Part shown: one piece after another, positions 35,110-43,272 of the stretch | How the letters are laid out: every line of letters begins with the position of its first letter | Position numbering within the stretch: the stretch's first letter is position 1 | Assembly (NCBI RefSeq): GCF_000196435.1 | Contig: NC_010161.1 | Location: 372,001-436,000 of the forward strand | Length of the DNA: 64,000 bases | Origin: Bartonella tribocorum CIP 105476 | GTDB taxonomy: Bacteria > Pseudomonadota > Alphaproteobacteria > Rhizobiales > Rhizobiaceae | Direction: 5' to 3' | Made by a program: the position numbers and the translations under genes | Notes under the pieces: generated by a model | Database searches by the model: none | What the model was told of the DNA's origin: nothing | What the model saw: the letters and a program-made list of their open reading frames with translations, nothing else

Positions 35110-35661
35110 TCATTCTGGAGGTTGAGGATCATGATAAGGAACTGGAATATGAACAGCTTCAAGCAAAGCCTTTCGTATGTAATAATCAATGGCACCGATC
35201 AGACTTGCAGCATCACATCCAACTTGTGCGGCAATGCTTGCACCAAATCGATGCGGAAAATTCAACATGGCGTCACGGTGTGCTCTTCCAAACTCACGCG
35301 CTGCTCTCTTGACTTCTTCACGGTCAACGGTTGTTTCGCGTAAGCGTTCAAGGGCAATCTTCTCGCTTTCAAGAGCAACTTGCATTCGCTCCAGTTTAAT
35401 CTTGTATTCATTAGCGCCCTCTGTAGAGGTTTGTTTGATCTTTGTTCGCGGTTGACCATCCGGTGCTAAAAATGGAGCAGGGCGTTTTGTTGGATTCTCA
35501 TTCCAGATGGCTGTTGCAAGCGCTTCATTGACAGAACCATCTTCAAAAAGAGCAGCATCAAATTTTCCTGTCTTAAATCGAGAAACCACCGCATTAGGAG
35601 AAACACGCATCTTTTTTGCAAATGCCCGAAGCGATAAACCCTTACGCGTTTTCTTAGTCAT
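35110..35661 (-). CDS. Terminase small subunit (Nu1-like)
   Basis: 183 residues with an N-terminal winged helix-turn-helix-like region (LSLRAFAKKMRVSPNAVVSR), a coiled centre (RMQVALESEKIALERLRETT) and a helical C-terminal domain. It recognises the packaging site. First gene of the minus-strand head operon; brnT begins divergently 85 bp away. Confidence 0.8.
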   Translation of the reverse strand: MTKKTRKGLSLRAFAKKMRVSPNAVVSRFKTGKFDAALFEDGSVNEALATAIWNENPTKRPAPFLAPDGQPRTKIKQTSTEGANEYKIKLERMQVALESEKIALERLRETTVDREEVKRAAREFGRAHRDAMLNFPHRFGASIAAQVGCDAASLIGAIDYYIRKALLEAVHIPVPYHDPQPPE

Positions 35662-35710
35662 AGTGGCTCCATTTTGAATGGTTTATACGAATTATTGTAC
35701 ACTTTAATTA

Positions 35711-35739
35711 TTGACAAGGTTTTATTTTTCGTGTACATA
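35711..35739 (+). promoter_or_regulatory. brnTA promoter
   Basis: TTGACA (35711), 17-nt spacer, TACATA (35734-35739). Inverted GTACAC (35697) and GTGTAC (35731) flank it and may be BrnA sites. The brnT ATG is 6 nt after the -10, so the RNA is probably leaderless. Confidence 0.65.
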
Positions 35740-35745
35740 AAATAT

Positions 35746-36012
35746 ATGAAGATAGTGTGGGATGAACCAAAAAGAGCTTTGAACATTATTAAACATAAGC
35801 TTGATTTTGCTGATGTTATTTACTTTGATTGGGAGCATGCCCTTATTGATGCAACCCATTCAAACCGCATGAAGGCTCTTGGACATTTTGCGGATGGCAC
35901 AACAGTTATTGTTTTTGCAAAGCTTGGCAATGAAGCAATATCCATTATCAGTTTTCGTCGAGCTAATAAAAAAGAAAGAGAGGTTTTCAATGACTATCAA
36001 AAAAACCTTTGA
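35746..36012 (+). CDS. brnT: BrnT-family ribonuclease toxin
   Basis: 88 residues from ATG 35746 (upstream in-frame Met codons lie before the promoter -35 and are rejected). MKIVWDEPKRALNIIKHKLD, FADVIYFDWEHALIDATHS and IISFRRANKKEREVF match BrnT (RelE-like fold; the conserved FRRAxKxE motif is intact). The antitoxin gene overlaps its 3' end by 23 nt. Confidence 0.9.
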   Translation: MKIVWDEPKRALNIIKHKLDFADVIYFDWEHALIDATHSNRMKALGHFADGTTVIVFAKLGNEAISIISFRRANKKEREVFNDYQKNL

Positions 36013-36295
36013 AGCAGGATGTGATTACGCAAAAGAAAATTGGGATGCTGTGGATTCTCCACCATTGACAGATGAAGAGCTTGCACGCTTAAAGCCAGCT
36101 AAAGACGTTTTACCAGCCTCCTTTTTTAAGTATGTAACAGAAGAGCGCCGTAAACGTGGGCGTCCCCCCGTTGAATCTCCTAAACAAGCGGTTACTCTCC
36201 GTCTCGACCCAAACGTTATTGCTTCTTTTAAAAAACAAGGAAAAGATTGGCGCACACGTATGGGTGAAGTCTTAAAAAAAGCAAGCGGTTGTTAA
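35990..36295 (+). CDS. brnA: BrnA-family antitoxin
   Basis: 101 residues from ATG 35990. N-terminal toxin-binding part (DSPPLTDEELARLKPAKDVL), then RGRPPVESPKQAVTLRLDPNV, IASFKKQGKDWRTRMGEVL, the ribbon-helix-helix of the DUF4415 type. Autorepressor of brnTA. Cassette D's hairpin begins 10 bp after its stop. Confidence 0.9.
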   Translation: MTIKKTFEAGCDYAKENWDAVDSPPLTDEELARLKPAKDVLPASFFKYVTEERRKRGRPPVESPKQAVTLRLDPNVIASFKKQGKDWRTRMGEVLKKASGC

Positions 36296-36304
36296 GATAA
36301 CCCT

Positions 36305-36328
36305 CTCCCCATTTTTGAGAACGGGGAG
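36305..36328 (-). other. CTCCCC/GGGGAG hairpin ending cassette D
   Basis: CTCCCC (36305-36310) pairs with GGGGAG (36323-36328). Same element as in the other cassettes, here next to brnA. Confidence 0.6.
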
Positions 36329-36347
36329 GGGACTTCTGTTTTTGAAC

Positions 36348-36626
36348 TTAAGCAACCTTTTTAATAGGGCTCTCGAAATTCGGTTCATAAGTTTTCAACA
36401 AAGGTTCCATAATCGGAGGAGGTTTTAAGGCTCCAAAATTTGTAATCATTGCTAAAATTTTGAGTGCATTCGGACTTTCATCTTGAAGCTTTAAAATTAA
36501 AGTTTTTTCTATCGCATCCATAGTTTCAATGAGAGCACTAAAAGCTTTATCTTCAACATCATCACGATCAGAAAACTGATACAACGCCATCCACAAATCG
36601 CATAAAAAATCAATACTGGTTTTCAT
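36348..36626 (-). CDS. Small partner protein of the KilAC antirepressor, cassette D
   Basis: 92 residues from ATG 36626 (overlaps the antirepressor stop; GGAGG 8 nt before). About 85% like 15756-16034: KTSIDFLCDLWMALYQFSDR, IETMDAIEKTLILKLQDESP, end SPIKKVA. Function unknown. Confidence 0.75.
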   Translation of the reverse strand: MKTSIDFLCDLWMALYQFSDRDDVEDKAFSALIETMDAIEKTLILKLQDESPNALKILAMITNFGALKPPPIMEPLLKTYEPNFESPIKKVA

Positions 36627-37363
36627 TGCACACCTCCATGGATTTGTTCTCTCAAACATGCCAATCCTCTCGATGTGATTTTTGTGGAAGGGAGTACCTT
36701 TTCTGTACCATCCGGTCTTTGAATGGTGATAGCAGGGCAATCCATGAATCCTTTCTTGATCTTGTCTTGATAAGGCAACAGAGGTGCTCCTGGAGCCCGT
36801 CGATAGACCCAGTCATGTTTGCGCAAGTAATCGGTTAAGTCCTTTGGTCGCACCTCTAATATCTTTGCAGCTTCAATAAGACCAAACAAACCATCAGAGC
36901 GCTTTAAACCTTCTAAAGCTTCTGCTTTTGGAGTCAATTCAGCAATGGTGTTATCCTTCTTCTCGATTTGATTTTGTAGGTGATTCAAGACACCAAGTAA
37001 TGCTTCGGGTTTAGAATAGTCAACTTGTGGTGTTGCTATTTGCTTTTCCAATTCTTGCCAACGGTCAATAATCTTTGCTCGTAAAGTAGTGTTATAACCA
37101 GAAACAAGAATTAGACATTCACGCTTTGGAAGGTTGTAACAAGGAAGTGTACGCCCTGTTGAGTCTTTGTATAATCCTGAAAAATCACTCACCCCAAATT
37201 TGGGGGCAGTACTTTCAGAGTTTAATTCTCCTAACATTTGTTTAATGTCACGCATGACATGGTCATGTCTTTTACCGCACAACTCAGCAATTTCGCGACT
37301 AGACATAGTCTGAGTGGTAGCACTATTAGCAGTGCTTTCTCTAATTTTTATAAGAGTGTTCAT
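36623..37363 (-). CDS. Antirepressor with Rha and KilAC domains, cassette D
   Basis: 246 residues. The N-terminal domain is Rha-type (TMSSREIAELCGKRHDHVMR, GRTLPCYNLPKRECLILVSG), unlike the AntA/AntB of copy B, while residues from about 115 on (TPQVDYSKPEALLGVLNHLQ ... GLFGLIEAAKILEV ... YRRAPGAPLLPYQ) are almost identical to copy B. The family thus swaps N-terminal domains on a fixed KilAC back end. Preceded by leader D. Confidence 0.87.
   Translation of the reverse strand: MNTLIKIRESTANSATTQTMSSREIAELCGKRHDHVMRDIKQMLGELNSESTAPKFGVSDFSGLYKDSTGRTLPCYNLPKRECLILVSGYNTTLRAKIIDRWQELEKQIATPQVDYSKPEALLGVLNHLQNQIEKKDNTIAELTPKAEALEGLKRSDGLFGLIEAAKILEVRPKDLTDYLRKHDWVYRRAPGAPLLPYQDKIKKGFMDCPAITIQRPDGTEKVLPSTKITSRGLACLREQIHGGVQ
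37187..37210 (-). repeat. Palindrome inside antirepressor gene D
   Basis: CCCCAAATTTGGGG (37192-37205), two unpaired positions, then ACT/AGT outer arms. Encodes part of TAPKFGVSD. Confidence 0.65.
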
Positions 37364-37643
37364 AATGAACTCCTTGTTGATAGATGTTTCTTAATGACAC
37401 TCCAAAAGAGCGCCGGGTGCTAAGAAACACGGCAACAAGCCCGTCGTTATGCTTTTCCCCCGAAAGGGTATTTTATGACATAACCACACCCGACAAGACC
37501 AGTATACGCTATACGCGCATAATGAGTCAAAGCCTTTACAATGTGCGGAAGACTGATTATTTCGGCAACCAATCCGCTTGTTGTTTTGAGGTGTTTCTTA
37601 GGCACCTGATTCGACAATATGCATAACGTCACTGCCTTGTCAA
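37364..37643 (-). ncRNA. Structured antirepressor leader, copy D
   Basis: Minus strand. Promoter TTGACA (37643-37638), 16-nt spacer, CATATT (37621-37616). On this strand E1 is TAAGAAAC (37600-37593) and CAACAAG (37583-37577); E2 is CTTGTTG (37439-37433) and GTTTCTTA (37428-37421); E3 is TAAGAAAC (37393-37386) and CAACAAG (37379-37373), overlapping the Shine-Dalgarno. Complementarity is perfect with a code unlike A, B or E. Confidence 0.75.
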
Positions 37644-37961
37644 GTGATAAAAACTTTTTTCTAAAAATAATACGCTATTGTACAGTGTGTATATGAATAC
37701 ACATTAAATTCGTTATTTTTCAATATATTATGTGTACAATGTACAGTCATTTTGAAAATTCTGTCGCTAGCGATAGTTCGCGCTCGTCCGCCCCGCAACG
37801 AAGCCAACCCGCTGGGAAGTACCTTTTGAATTGATTTTATTGACTTTTTTATGGAAAAAACAAAGCATAAATGATGGTCTTTTTTTTAAATTGCAATAAG
37901 AATAGGGAATGCTTAAACTCATAAAGATATGGAATATAGAGATAAAGCTTGAGAACATGAT
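37644..37961. other. Intergenic region with GTACA-type repeats
   Basis: No gene supported. Near 37680-37750 there are inverted and direct repeats of GTACA and GTGTA (for example GTGTAT-ATGA-ATACAC, and TGTGTACAATGTACA), resembling the repeats flanking the brnTA promoter. They may be operator sites. The rest holds a GC-richer patch (37765-37815) of unknown meaning. Confidence 0.4.
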
Positions 37962-38540
37962 CTAGCCTTTTTTATTAGCAGCGTATTCTTGACGTTTAAG
38001 TTGTCTCTGTATATTTTTGGTTAATCTTTCATTGGCATATTGTGCAATAGCGCTTGCAATCTCTGGCTTGGACATCACTTTAGCAATTGATGGTCCTTCT
38101 TGTTTTGCAATGGGGAATTGGTCTCCATCATCTCTTTGAAACACATTCCCTCCCATTTTTAACTCAACACGTTTTGGAAAACTGCCTCCCATGATAAAAC
38201 CATGGGGCAAGATTTCTTTCTTTTTAAACAGTGTGTAAGTTACGCCGCGTTTTGTTTCTTTTGCCTTAAAAAATTTAAGAGGTATCGGTGTTCCAGAACC
38301 AATGATATCTGTCTCGAGAAACTGTGCGGTAGCCTTGTCTTTAATATAAACACCTTTTTTAACGCGCTTTGGTTGGGCGGATGAGAGGTCGGCAACTTGC
38401 TTCTCAGTAAAGCGCTCGACTTGCTTTGCTGCAGTGTTTAGAGCATTACGCAGAGCCCAATTAAGGCGAGGGGCTTGAAGGCTTGTGAAGGTATCTTTTG
38501 CCTGTTGAAGATACCATTTTTGGTGGATAATTAATTTCAA
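37962..38540 (-). CDS. Minor tail protein Z-like (GPZ family)
   Basis: 192 residues: LNWALRNALNTAAKQVERFT, RVKKGVYIKDKATAQFLETD (blocks typical of the prophage minor tail protein Z family), basic throughout. Lambda gpZ acts in tail completion at the head end. It lies away from the main head and tail operons, after cassette D. Confidence 0.75.
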   Translation of the reverse strand: MKLIIHQKWYLQQAKDTFTSLQAPRLNWALRNALNTAAKQVERFTEKQVADLSSAQPKRVKKGVYIKDKATAQFLETDIIGSGTPIPLKFFKAKETKRGVTYTLFKKKEILPHGFIMGGSFPKRVELKMGGNVFQRDDGDQFPIAKQEGPSIAKVMSKPEIASAIAQYANERLTKNIQRQLKRQEYAANKKG

Positions 38541-38543
38541 CTT

Positions 38544-38885
38544 TTAAGCCTTTTGGGGGGTAGATGTTGATGGCTTGGAAGCTTTAGGTGCTTTTGGTTT
38601 TTCGAATGAGGGTTCCTCTGTTACTGTTGAGGTTTCCTCTGTTACTATTTCAGATGATGTTTGGTTGGGTTCTTTTTCTACCTGCTTAATCTGTTCAATT
38701 GTCTTGTCGGGTTTTATTTTTGTTTTGACATCAACAAAGGGTTTAGCAGCATTTGCACGCTTGAGACGAGCGTAGACTTGATTAGAAATCTCAACAAATG
38801 GATTATTGGGAGTTGAAGTTTCAAAACGAACAGTGCTTTTATTATCGCCAACAACACACATTGGCTTGGTGATGATTGCTTTCAT
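38544..38885 (-). CDS. Hypothetical phage structural protein
   Basis: 113 residues, 3 nt upstream of gpZ and so co-transcribed. N-terminal CVVGDNKSTVRFETSTPNNP; from about 60 it is a low-complexity Thr/Glu/Pro/Lys region (VTEETSTVTEEPSFEKPKAP). No family recognised; probably a minor structural or head-completion protein. Confidence 0.55.
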   Translation of the reverse strand: MKAIITKPMCVVGDNKSTVRFETSTPNNPFVEISNQVYARLKRANAAKPFVDVKTKIKPDKTIEQIKQVEKEPNQTSSEIVTEETSTVTEEPSFEKPKAPKASKPSTSTPQKA

Positions 38886-39236
38886 CTTCGCTCCTTTTGA
38901 GGCAATGAATTAATGACATCATTGGTCACTTAATGGCTTTTGTTATGTGCAAAATAGGTTAGCCTTTTTTATCAATAAAAACAGTGCTTTAAGCCCTCTT
39001 GAAAGCTTAAGATTTTATCAAATTTTAGGGGATATTTTTGAATTTTAGACACAATACGACTAGTGCAGTAACGTCATTAAATAAAATTTTTTACACATTG
39101 TCAATAGAAAAAATCTATATTTTGTATTTTTTTATTTTTTTGATCAAAACTTGGTATTTTAAAAGCCGCTTTTTAATTTTCTATAAATAACAACATATTT
39201 GTTTCATTTAAACATTTTAGATGTTATACTATATTT
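38886..39236. promoter_or_regulatory. AT-rich intergenic region with the hicAB promoter
   Basis: 350 bp without a gene. A TATACT -10 box lies at 39225-39230, only 6 nt before the hicA ATG; the -35 (TTTCAT, 39202) is weak. The rest shows nothing recognisable. Confidence 0.5.
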
Positions 39237-39419
39237 ATGAATAGCCAAGAATTAAAAAGATATCTTACAAAGCATGGTTGCAGTTTTACTTCGGGGAAAG
39301 GCGGTCATTTAATTGTAAGACTTGGTTCTAAAAAAACGGTTTTGCCAATGCATGGTGCGCGAAAAGAATTAGGAACGGGATTAGTTAATAAAATTCTCAA
39401 AGATCTTGATCTAAAGTAA
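39237..39419 (+). CDS. hicA: HicA-family mRNA interferase toxin
   Basis: 60 residues, double-stranded RNA-binding-like fold: NSQELKRYLTKHGCSF, SGKGGHLIVRLGSKKTVLPM. The catalytic His sits in GGH (about residue 24); HGARKELGTGLVNKIL is the usual end. No Shine-Dalgarno precedes it; the -10 position implies a leaderless RNA. HicB follows by 20 nt. Confidence 0.92.
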   Translation: MNSQELKRYLTKHGCSFTSGKGGHLIVRLGSKKTVLPMHGARKELGTGLVNKILKDLDLK

Positions 39420-39439
39420 GTCTGAATATGGAGATGTAA

Positions 39440-39862
39440 ATGAAATATGCACTTAAATTTATCAAAGATGACAATGATACTCTTCTTGTCGTTTGCAAAG
39501 ACTTTCAAGAATTTATTACCTATGGTAACGATGAAAAAGAAGCTTTAGAAAATGCTAAAAACGCACTTTTAACAGTTATTATGGGGCGTTTCCAAGATCG
39601 AGAAGTTGTTCCGTGTGGTATTTATGATGTTACCTATCCTTTTGTTGAAGTCTCTTCATTGGTCACTTTAAAAATTGCAATACATAACGCTATGATTGAA
39701 AAAGACTTACGCAAAGCTGATCTTGTGCGTCTTTTAAAACTTCACCCAATACAAATTGACCGATTGTTGGATTTAAACCATGCAACAAAATTAGATGCCT
39801 TAGAATCCACTCTCATTGCTCTTGGAAAAGAGATCTCTATTAATATTCAAAATGCTGCTTGA
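39440..39862 (+). CDS. hicB: HicB-family antitoxin
   Basis: 140 residues: degraded RNase H-like N-terminal domain (KYALKFIKDDNDTLLVVCKD, DEKEALENAKNAL) and a C-terminal helix-turn-helix (LRKADLVRLLKLHPIQIDRL, ALESTLIALGKE). Binds HicA and represses the operon. Own Shine-Dalgarno GGAG precedes the ATG. Confidence 0.9.
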   Translation: MKYALKFIKDDNDTLLVVCKDFQEFITYGNDEKEALENAKNALLTVIMGRFQDREVVPCGIYDVTYPFVEVSSLVTLKIAIHNAMIEKDLRKADLVRLLKLHPIQIDRLLDLNHATKLDALESTLIALGKEISINIQNAA

Positions 39863-39864
39863 AT

Positions 39865-40407
39865 TTAGCGGTTTTGTGTAAAATGTTTATGAAGCGCATT
39901 AAGAGCAATGCGCAATGAAAGCACAAGGTGTGGTAGTGATTGATCTTCTATAACAAGATATTGTAATGCGGCATGAAGGTTATATTGACGGTGTAAACAT
40001 TGAGCTTCTTGAACAACATCTTTTACAGCTAAAAGATGTTCTGTTGCCTTCTGTACCCATTTCTCTCTTGCTCCGTTATCAGAAGTTGTAGGCATTTCAT
40101 CATAAATTGCATTTGGTAAGGCTTTTGCACATAGGTAATTGTTTTTCACTTCAAGATATTTTTGTGCAGCATCATACTGATCTTGATTAATCACACCTTG
40201 CAGATAAAGCCGTCCGATATAAGTAGCGGAAAGGGGATTTTTTGCTTCTTCTATGGTTAAGCCAAATCGCTTGGCACGCATTTCAATTGCCAATTTATCA
40301 ATCGGTTCACGCGGTATTTTTGCTCGCGAGATACGACCATTGGGTTCTCTGATACATCCATTAATACGAGGACGTCCACGTTTTGCATGTTTTTTTCTTT
40401 TAGCCAT
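39865..40407 (-). CDS. Conserved prophage protein of unknown function
   Basis: 180 residues. Very basic start (AKRKKHAKRGRPRINGCIRE), then KLAIEMRAKRFGLTIEEAKN, GRLYLQGVINQDQYDAAQKY. No enzyme motif. It follows the SSB gene by 10 nt, so a role in replication or recombination is possible. Its 3' end nearly meets that of hicB. Confidence 0.6.
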   Translation of the reverse strand: MAKRKKHAKRGRPRINGCIREPNGRISRAKIPREPIDKLAIEMRAKRFGLTIEEAKNPLSATYIGRLYLQGVINQDQYDAAQKYLEVKNNYLCAKALPNAIYDEMPTTSDNGAREKWVQKATEHLLAVKDVVQEAQCLHRQYNLHAALQYLVIEDQSLPHLVLSLRIALNALHKHFTQNR

Positions 40408-40417
40408 ATTTTTTCAA

Positions 40418-40864
40418 TCAGAATGGGACGCTATCATTAAGAGATGCGCTATAATCTTGAGTACCTGAGGCAATAGCATAACTTTGAGAAGTAATGGGTG
40501 AGGGGTGTGCCGATTGTTCTTTCTTTGCATCAAGCAAATGCAGTTCACCTTTATATTGTGACAAGACAATCTCTGTTGTGTAACGGTCATGACCATTTTT
40601 ATCTTGCCATTTACGGGTTTGTAATTTGCCTTCTATGTAAACCTTTGAACCTTTACTGAGATACTGAAGTGCTATTTTTGCCAAATGTGGATTAAAAACC
40701 ACAATGGAATGCCATTCCGTTTTCTCTACTTTTTGATTGGTTTTTTTATCGGTATAGCTTTCAGAAGTTGCTATACTAAAATTGACTATTTCAGCTCCAG
40801 AAGTCATGGTTTTGCTTTCAGGGTTAGCACCAAGGCGTCCGATTAATGTCACTTTGTTTAGCAT
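40418..40864 (-). CDS. ssb: Single-stranded DNA-binding protein
   Basis: 148 residues from ATG of [12 protein letters not shown] (40864); the ORF extends upstream but SSBs begin here. OB-fold motifs: [44 protein letters not shown]. The C-terminal tip is NDSVPF, a variant of the usual DDDIPF that binds partner proteins. Part of the early prophage gene set. Confidence 0.92.
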   Translation of the reverse strand: MLNKVTLIGRLGANPESKTMTSGAEIVNFSIATSESYTDKKTNQKVEKTEWHSIVVFNPHLAKIALQYLSKGSKVYIEGKLQTRKWQDKNGHDRYTTEIVLSQYKGELHLLDAKKEQSAHPSPITSQSYAIASGTQDYSASLNDSVPF

Positions 40865-41006
40865 GTTTTTTCTTACCTTAAATTTGTATTTAAATACGTA
40901 CAAAATCCTAGCATAATTTTATTATTTTTTCAATTATTTCAAAAGGATATTATTAATTATTAACATATAACATTATGTTTTACGGCATACCTATACGATA
41001 AGGAGA

Positions 41007-41381
41007 TCAAGGTAATTTATTTTGCTGTTTCTTTTCTATTTTCTTCATGAATTCCTTGAACTCTGTTAGATTTTTTTGTGAAAGGCACTTAAAATTTCTA
41101 ACAAACGGGTTAGGCATTTCATGGTTAAGTGGATCAGAAGAGTTTATTGTAAAATTCTTGCGATAAATATCAGCTTCTTTTTTTAAGAGAGAAGCCATAT
41201 CTTGATCTAAATCGTATAATTCTATGACCTTTTCTTCCATACCAACGGGCACAGATTTTTTGCCAATCTCGACAGAAGATAAAAACGCTACAGATATACC
41301 TAATTTCTCAGCCATATCTAATAGACGCTCTGCATGATCTATACGAATTTTACGTAAGGTTTTGCCAAATGGTGTAAGCAT
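41007..41381 (-). CDS. XRE-family helix-turn-helix regulator paired with the Dam methylase
   Basis: 124 residues from ATG 41381 (AGGAG 10 nt before; an in-frame GTG at 41402 is weaker). FGKTLRKIRIDHAERLLDMA, EKLGISVAFLSSVEIGKKSV: an XRE helix-turn-helix. The C-terminal half is charged. It lies downstream of the methylase gene in the same operon and may autoregulate through the 22-bp tandem repeat at 42328. Confidence 0.78.
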   Translation of the reverse strand: MLTPFGKTLRKIRIDHAERLLDMAEKLGISVAFLSSVEIGKKSVPVGMEEKVIELYDLDQDMASLLKKEADIYRKNFTINSSDPLNHEMPNPFVRNFKCLSQKNLTEFKEFMKKIEKKQQNKLP

Positions 41382-41406
41382 TTGATTAAAGCTCCTATTC
41401 ACGCAA

Positions 41407-42279
41407 TCAAGCTGCTTTGAGAAGTGATATTGTGTTCTTTTCTAAGAATTGAGGCATTTTGATTTTAGGCGAAAAAATCATCAGTTCAGTAGCTTGCCTT
41501 TTCTCCTGTAGAGAATACTGTATGTTGAATTCTACTAAGGGATATTTTCTGTACAAAGATTTAATTTCTTCTACATTATCATAGGTGATCAACCAGGGCG
41601 CATTCACATGTTGGGAAAGGGTATTTTCTAATACCTGATGATCGTTAGCTTGATAAAACGAAGCATATAATCCTCGTCCTTTTTTAAAATAAGGAGGGTC
41701 CATATAAAAGAAAATATTTTCATCTTTATCTGTCCCATAACGTAGCAAAAACTCTCGTGCATCTAACCGTGTTAAATGTATCCTATCTTTGTGCGTACTT
41801 ATGCGAAGAATGCGTTCAATGATGTTTTTTTTGTTAAATCGGCAATTTATTTTATAATTGCCATTTTGTCCTTTGCCTCCAATTGGACCAGAATTTTTAA
41901 TAATTCCAGATCGATTTGTACGATTTAAAAAGAGTGCAGCAAATCCTAGGCTAAGTACATCTGCTTGTTCAGAAGAAATTTCTTTTTGTTTATACCATTC
42001 TTCTAAGCTAACGGCCGTTGTGTTAATTTTTTCTATTAATTCTTCTGTTTTGTGTAAGACACAATGCCAAAAGCTCCAAATGAATGGATCAATATCGTTA
42101 ATATGAATATCTTTAACGTCATTATTCAAAAGAAGCTTGAGCGCAAGCCCACATCCACCAGCAAAAGGTTCCCTATAGGAACATCCATTTAATCCATTTT
42201 TTTCAAAAATTTCTTTGATTTTTCCATAAAGTATGGCTTTACCGCCTGGATATCTCAATGGTGAGCAGATATGAGTCAT
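41407..42279 (-). CDS. D12-class adenine DNA methyltransferase (Dam-like)
   Basis: 290 residues, complete: SPLRYPGGKAILYG (motif X), YREPFAGGCGLALKLL (motif I), FYMDPPYFKKG (catalytic motif IV), WLITYDNVEEIKSLY. Expected to methylate adenine in a short target, perhaps for self-protection or promoter control. It differs from the truncated methylase at 2581. No cognate endonuclease gene is adjacent. Confidence 0.9.
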   Translation of the reverse strand: MTHICSPLRYPGGKAILYGKIKEIFEKNGLNGCSYREPFAGGCGLALKLLLNNDVKDIHINDIDPFIWSFWHCVLHKTEELIEKINTTAVSLEEWYKQKEISSEQADVLSLGFAALFLNRTNRSGIIKNSGPIGGKGQNGNYKINCRFNKKNIIERILRISTHKDRIHLTRLDAREFLLRYGTDKDENIFFYMDPPYFKKGRGLYASFYQANDHQVLENTLSQHVNAPWLITYDNVEEIKSLYRKYPLVEFNIQYSLQEKRQATELMIFSPKIKMPQFLEKNTISLLKAA

Positions 42280-42327
42280 TGCTACACCCCTTTCAATATG
42301 TTTGTGATTTCTTTAGTTGATTTCATT

Positions 42328-42371
42328 AATAGAGTGTTAAGAAGATACAAATAGAGTGTTAAGAAGATACA
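42328..42371. repeat. Two perfect tandem copies of a 22-bp repeat
   Basis: AATAGAGTGTTAAGAAGATA plus CA, twice in a row (42328-42349 and 42350-42371), 49 bp upstream of the Dam gene. Position suggests an operator of the Dam-XRE operon. Confidence 0.65.
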
Positions 42372-42413
42372 GCACCGATTAACCTAAAAAGTCTTAATAA
42401 ATTGGAAATTTTG

Positions 42414-42935
42414 CTATGGCTTTTTAGTACAAGACTGTAGTATGTAGATGGATATATTTATTAAACTGCGTGTACGAAACATAAGAAACAATACACAGCA
42501 TAAAAAATAGTACCAAAGCACAATGTCTAAATACCCAAATACGGTATCCAATGAAAAAGAAAACTGGTGTTCCACGTGCTTAGAAATGACAGGCAAAGAA
42601 ACAGCCTCTTCATAACTATTTGGAAAAATTAAAACGACAAGCGCTAAAATTATTAGCTTTAAGAGTTTGTGCATATATTGCTGTAAATCATGTGTTAGGA
42701 TCACCCAACCCGTTGTATCATCATGTTTATATTTTAGATTATTTTGCAATTCAAAAGGAATATGAGAATTGCATAAAATTACAAAAATATTTGTTATTAT
42801 TATCAAACCAAAAGATGCAAATATCAAAATACTTTGAATAAAATAGGGATTTTTTTTAATGTCTAAAAAGCATAAAAATATAAAGGCTATAACTGCAAAC
42901 AAAGCTCTTAACTGTTTATCTGTAAACATATTCAT
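42414..42935 (-). CDS. Multi-spanning membrane protein of unknown function
   Basis: 173 residues with about four membrane segments: residues 9-25 (LFAVIAFIFLCFL), 34-54 (SILIFASFGLIIITNIFVIL), 90-107 (LLKLIILALVVLIF) and 138-155 (VLWYYFLCCVLFLM). It overlaps the preceding gene by 20 nt. Possibly a moron for exclusion or host modification. No family recognised. Confidence 0.6.
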   Translation of the reverse strand: MNMFTDKQLRALFAVIAFIFLCFLDIKKNPYFIQSILIFASFGLIIITNIFVILCNSHIPFELQNNLKYKHDDTTGWVILTHDLQQYMHKLLKLIILALVVLIFPNSYEEAVSLPVISKHVEHQFSFSLDTVFGYLDIVLWYYFLCCVLFLMFRTRSLINISIYILQSCTKKP

Positions 42936-43272
42936 TTCCTGCGGTTTTCGATAGTTTTTTGATCTCTCTGTTAATCTCGTCTATAAGAGGCTCGTAATTG
43001 AGAACGCTTTTCGGAATAGCACCACCGTATATCCATGCTTTTACTTGTGCCTTGGTACTGAAATCCGCATTCTTTGGTATGGTGTAATACTGACCACCGT
43101 CAAACTTTTCACACTCTCTTGTACCATCAGGATATTCATAGAGATTATAAAAATACTCTGCCGCCCCATCTCCCCAAGGAACATACCCAACAGCCGTTGC
43201 AATAAATTTTTTGTGCATTACTTGCATAGGCTGTTTACGTTTTTTAAAGAATCGTCGTTTTAATATTTCCAT
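42916..43272 (-). CDS. Hypothetical protein coupled to the membrane gene
   Basis: 118 residues, start at MEILKRRFFKKRK (43272). VGYVPWGDGAAEYFYNLYEY and GGQYYTIPKNADFSTKAQVK suggest a small soluble domain; no signal peptide. Overlaps the next membrane gene, so they form a unit. Function unknown. Confidence 0.5.
   Translation of the reverse strand: MEILKRRFFKKRKQPMQVMHKKFIATAVGYVPWGDGAAEYFYNLYEYPDGTRECEKFDGGQYYTIPKNADFSTKAQVKAWIYGGAIPKSVLNYEPLIDEINREIKKLSKTAGNEYVYR

Noticed and set aside
5634..36328. CCCC/GGGG hairpins as intrinsic terminators
   Set aside because: The stems are good, but no U-run follows on the gene strand in any copy, so they are listed only as conserved hairpins.
42328..42371. 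CRISPR array
   Set aside because: Two adjacent 22-bp copies without spacers are a tandem repeat; no array of spaced repeats exists in the window.
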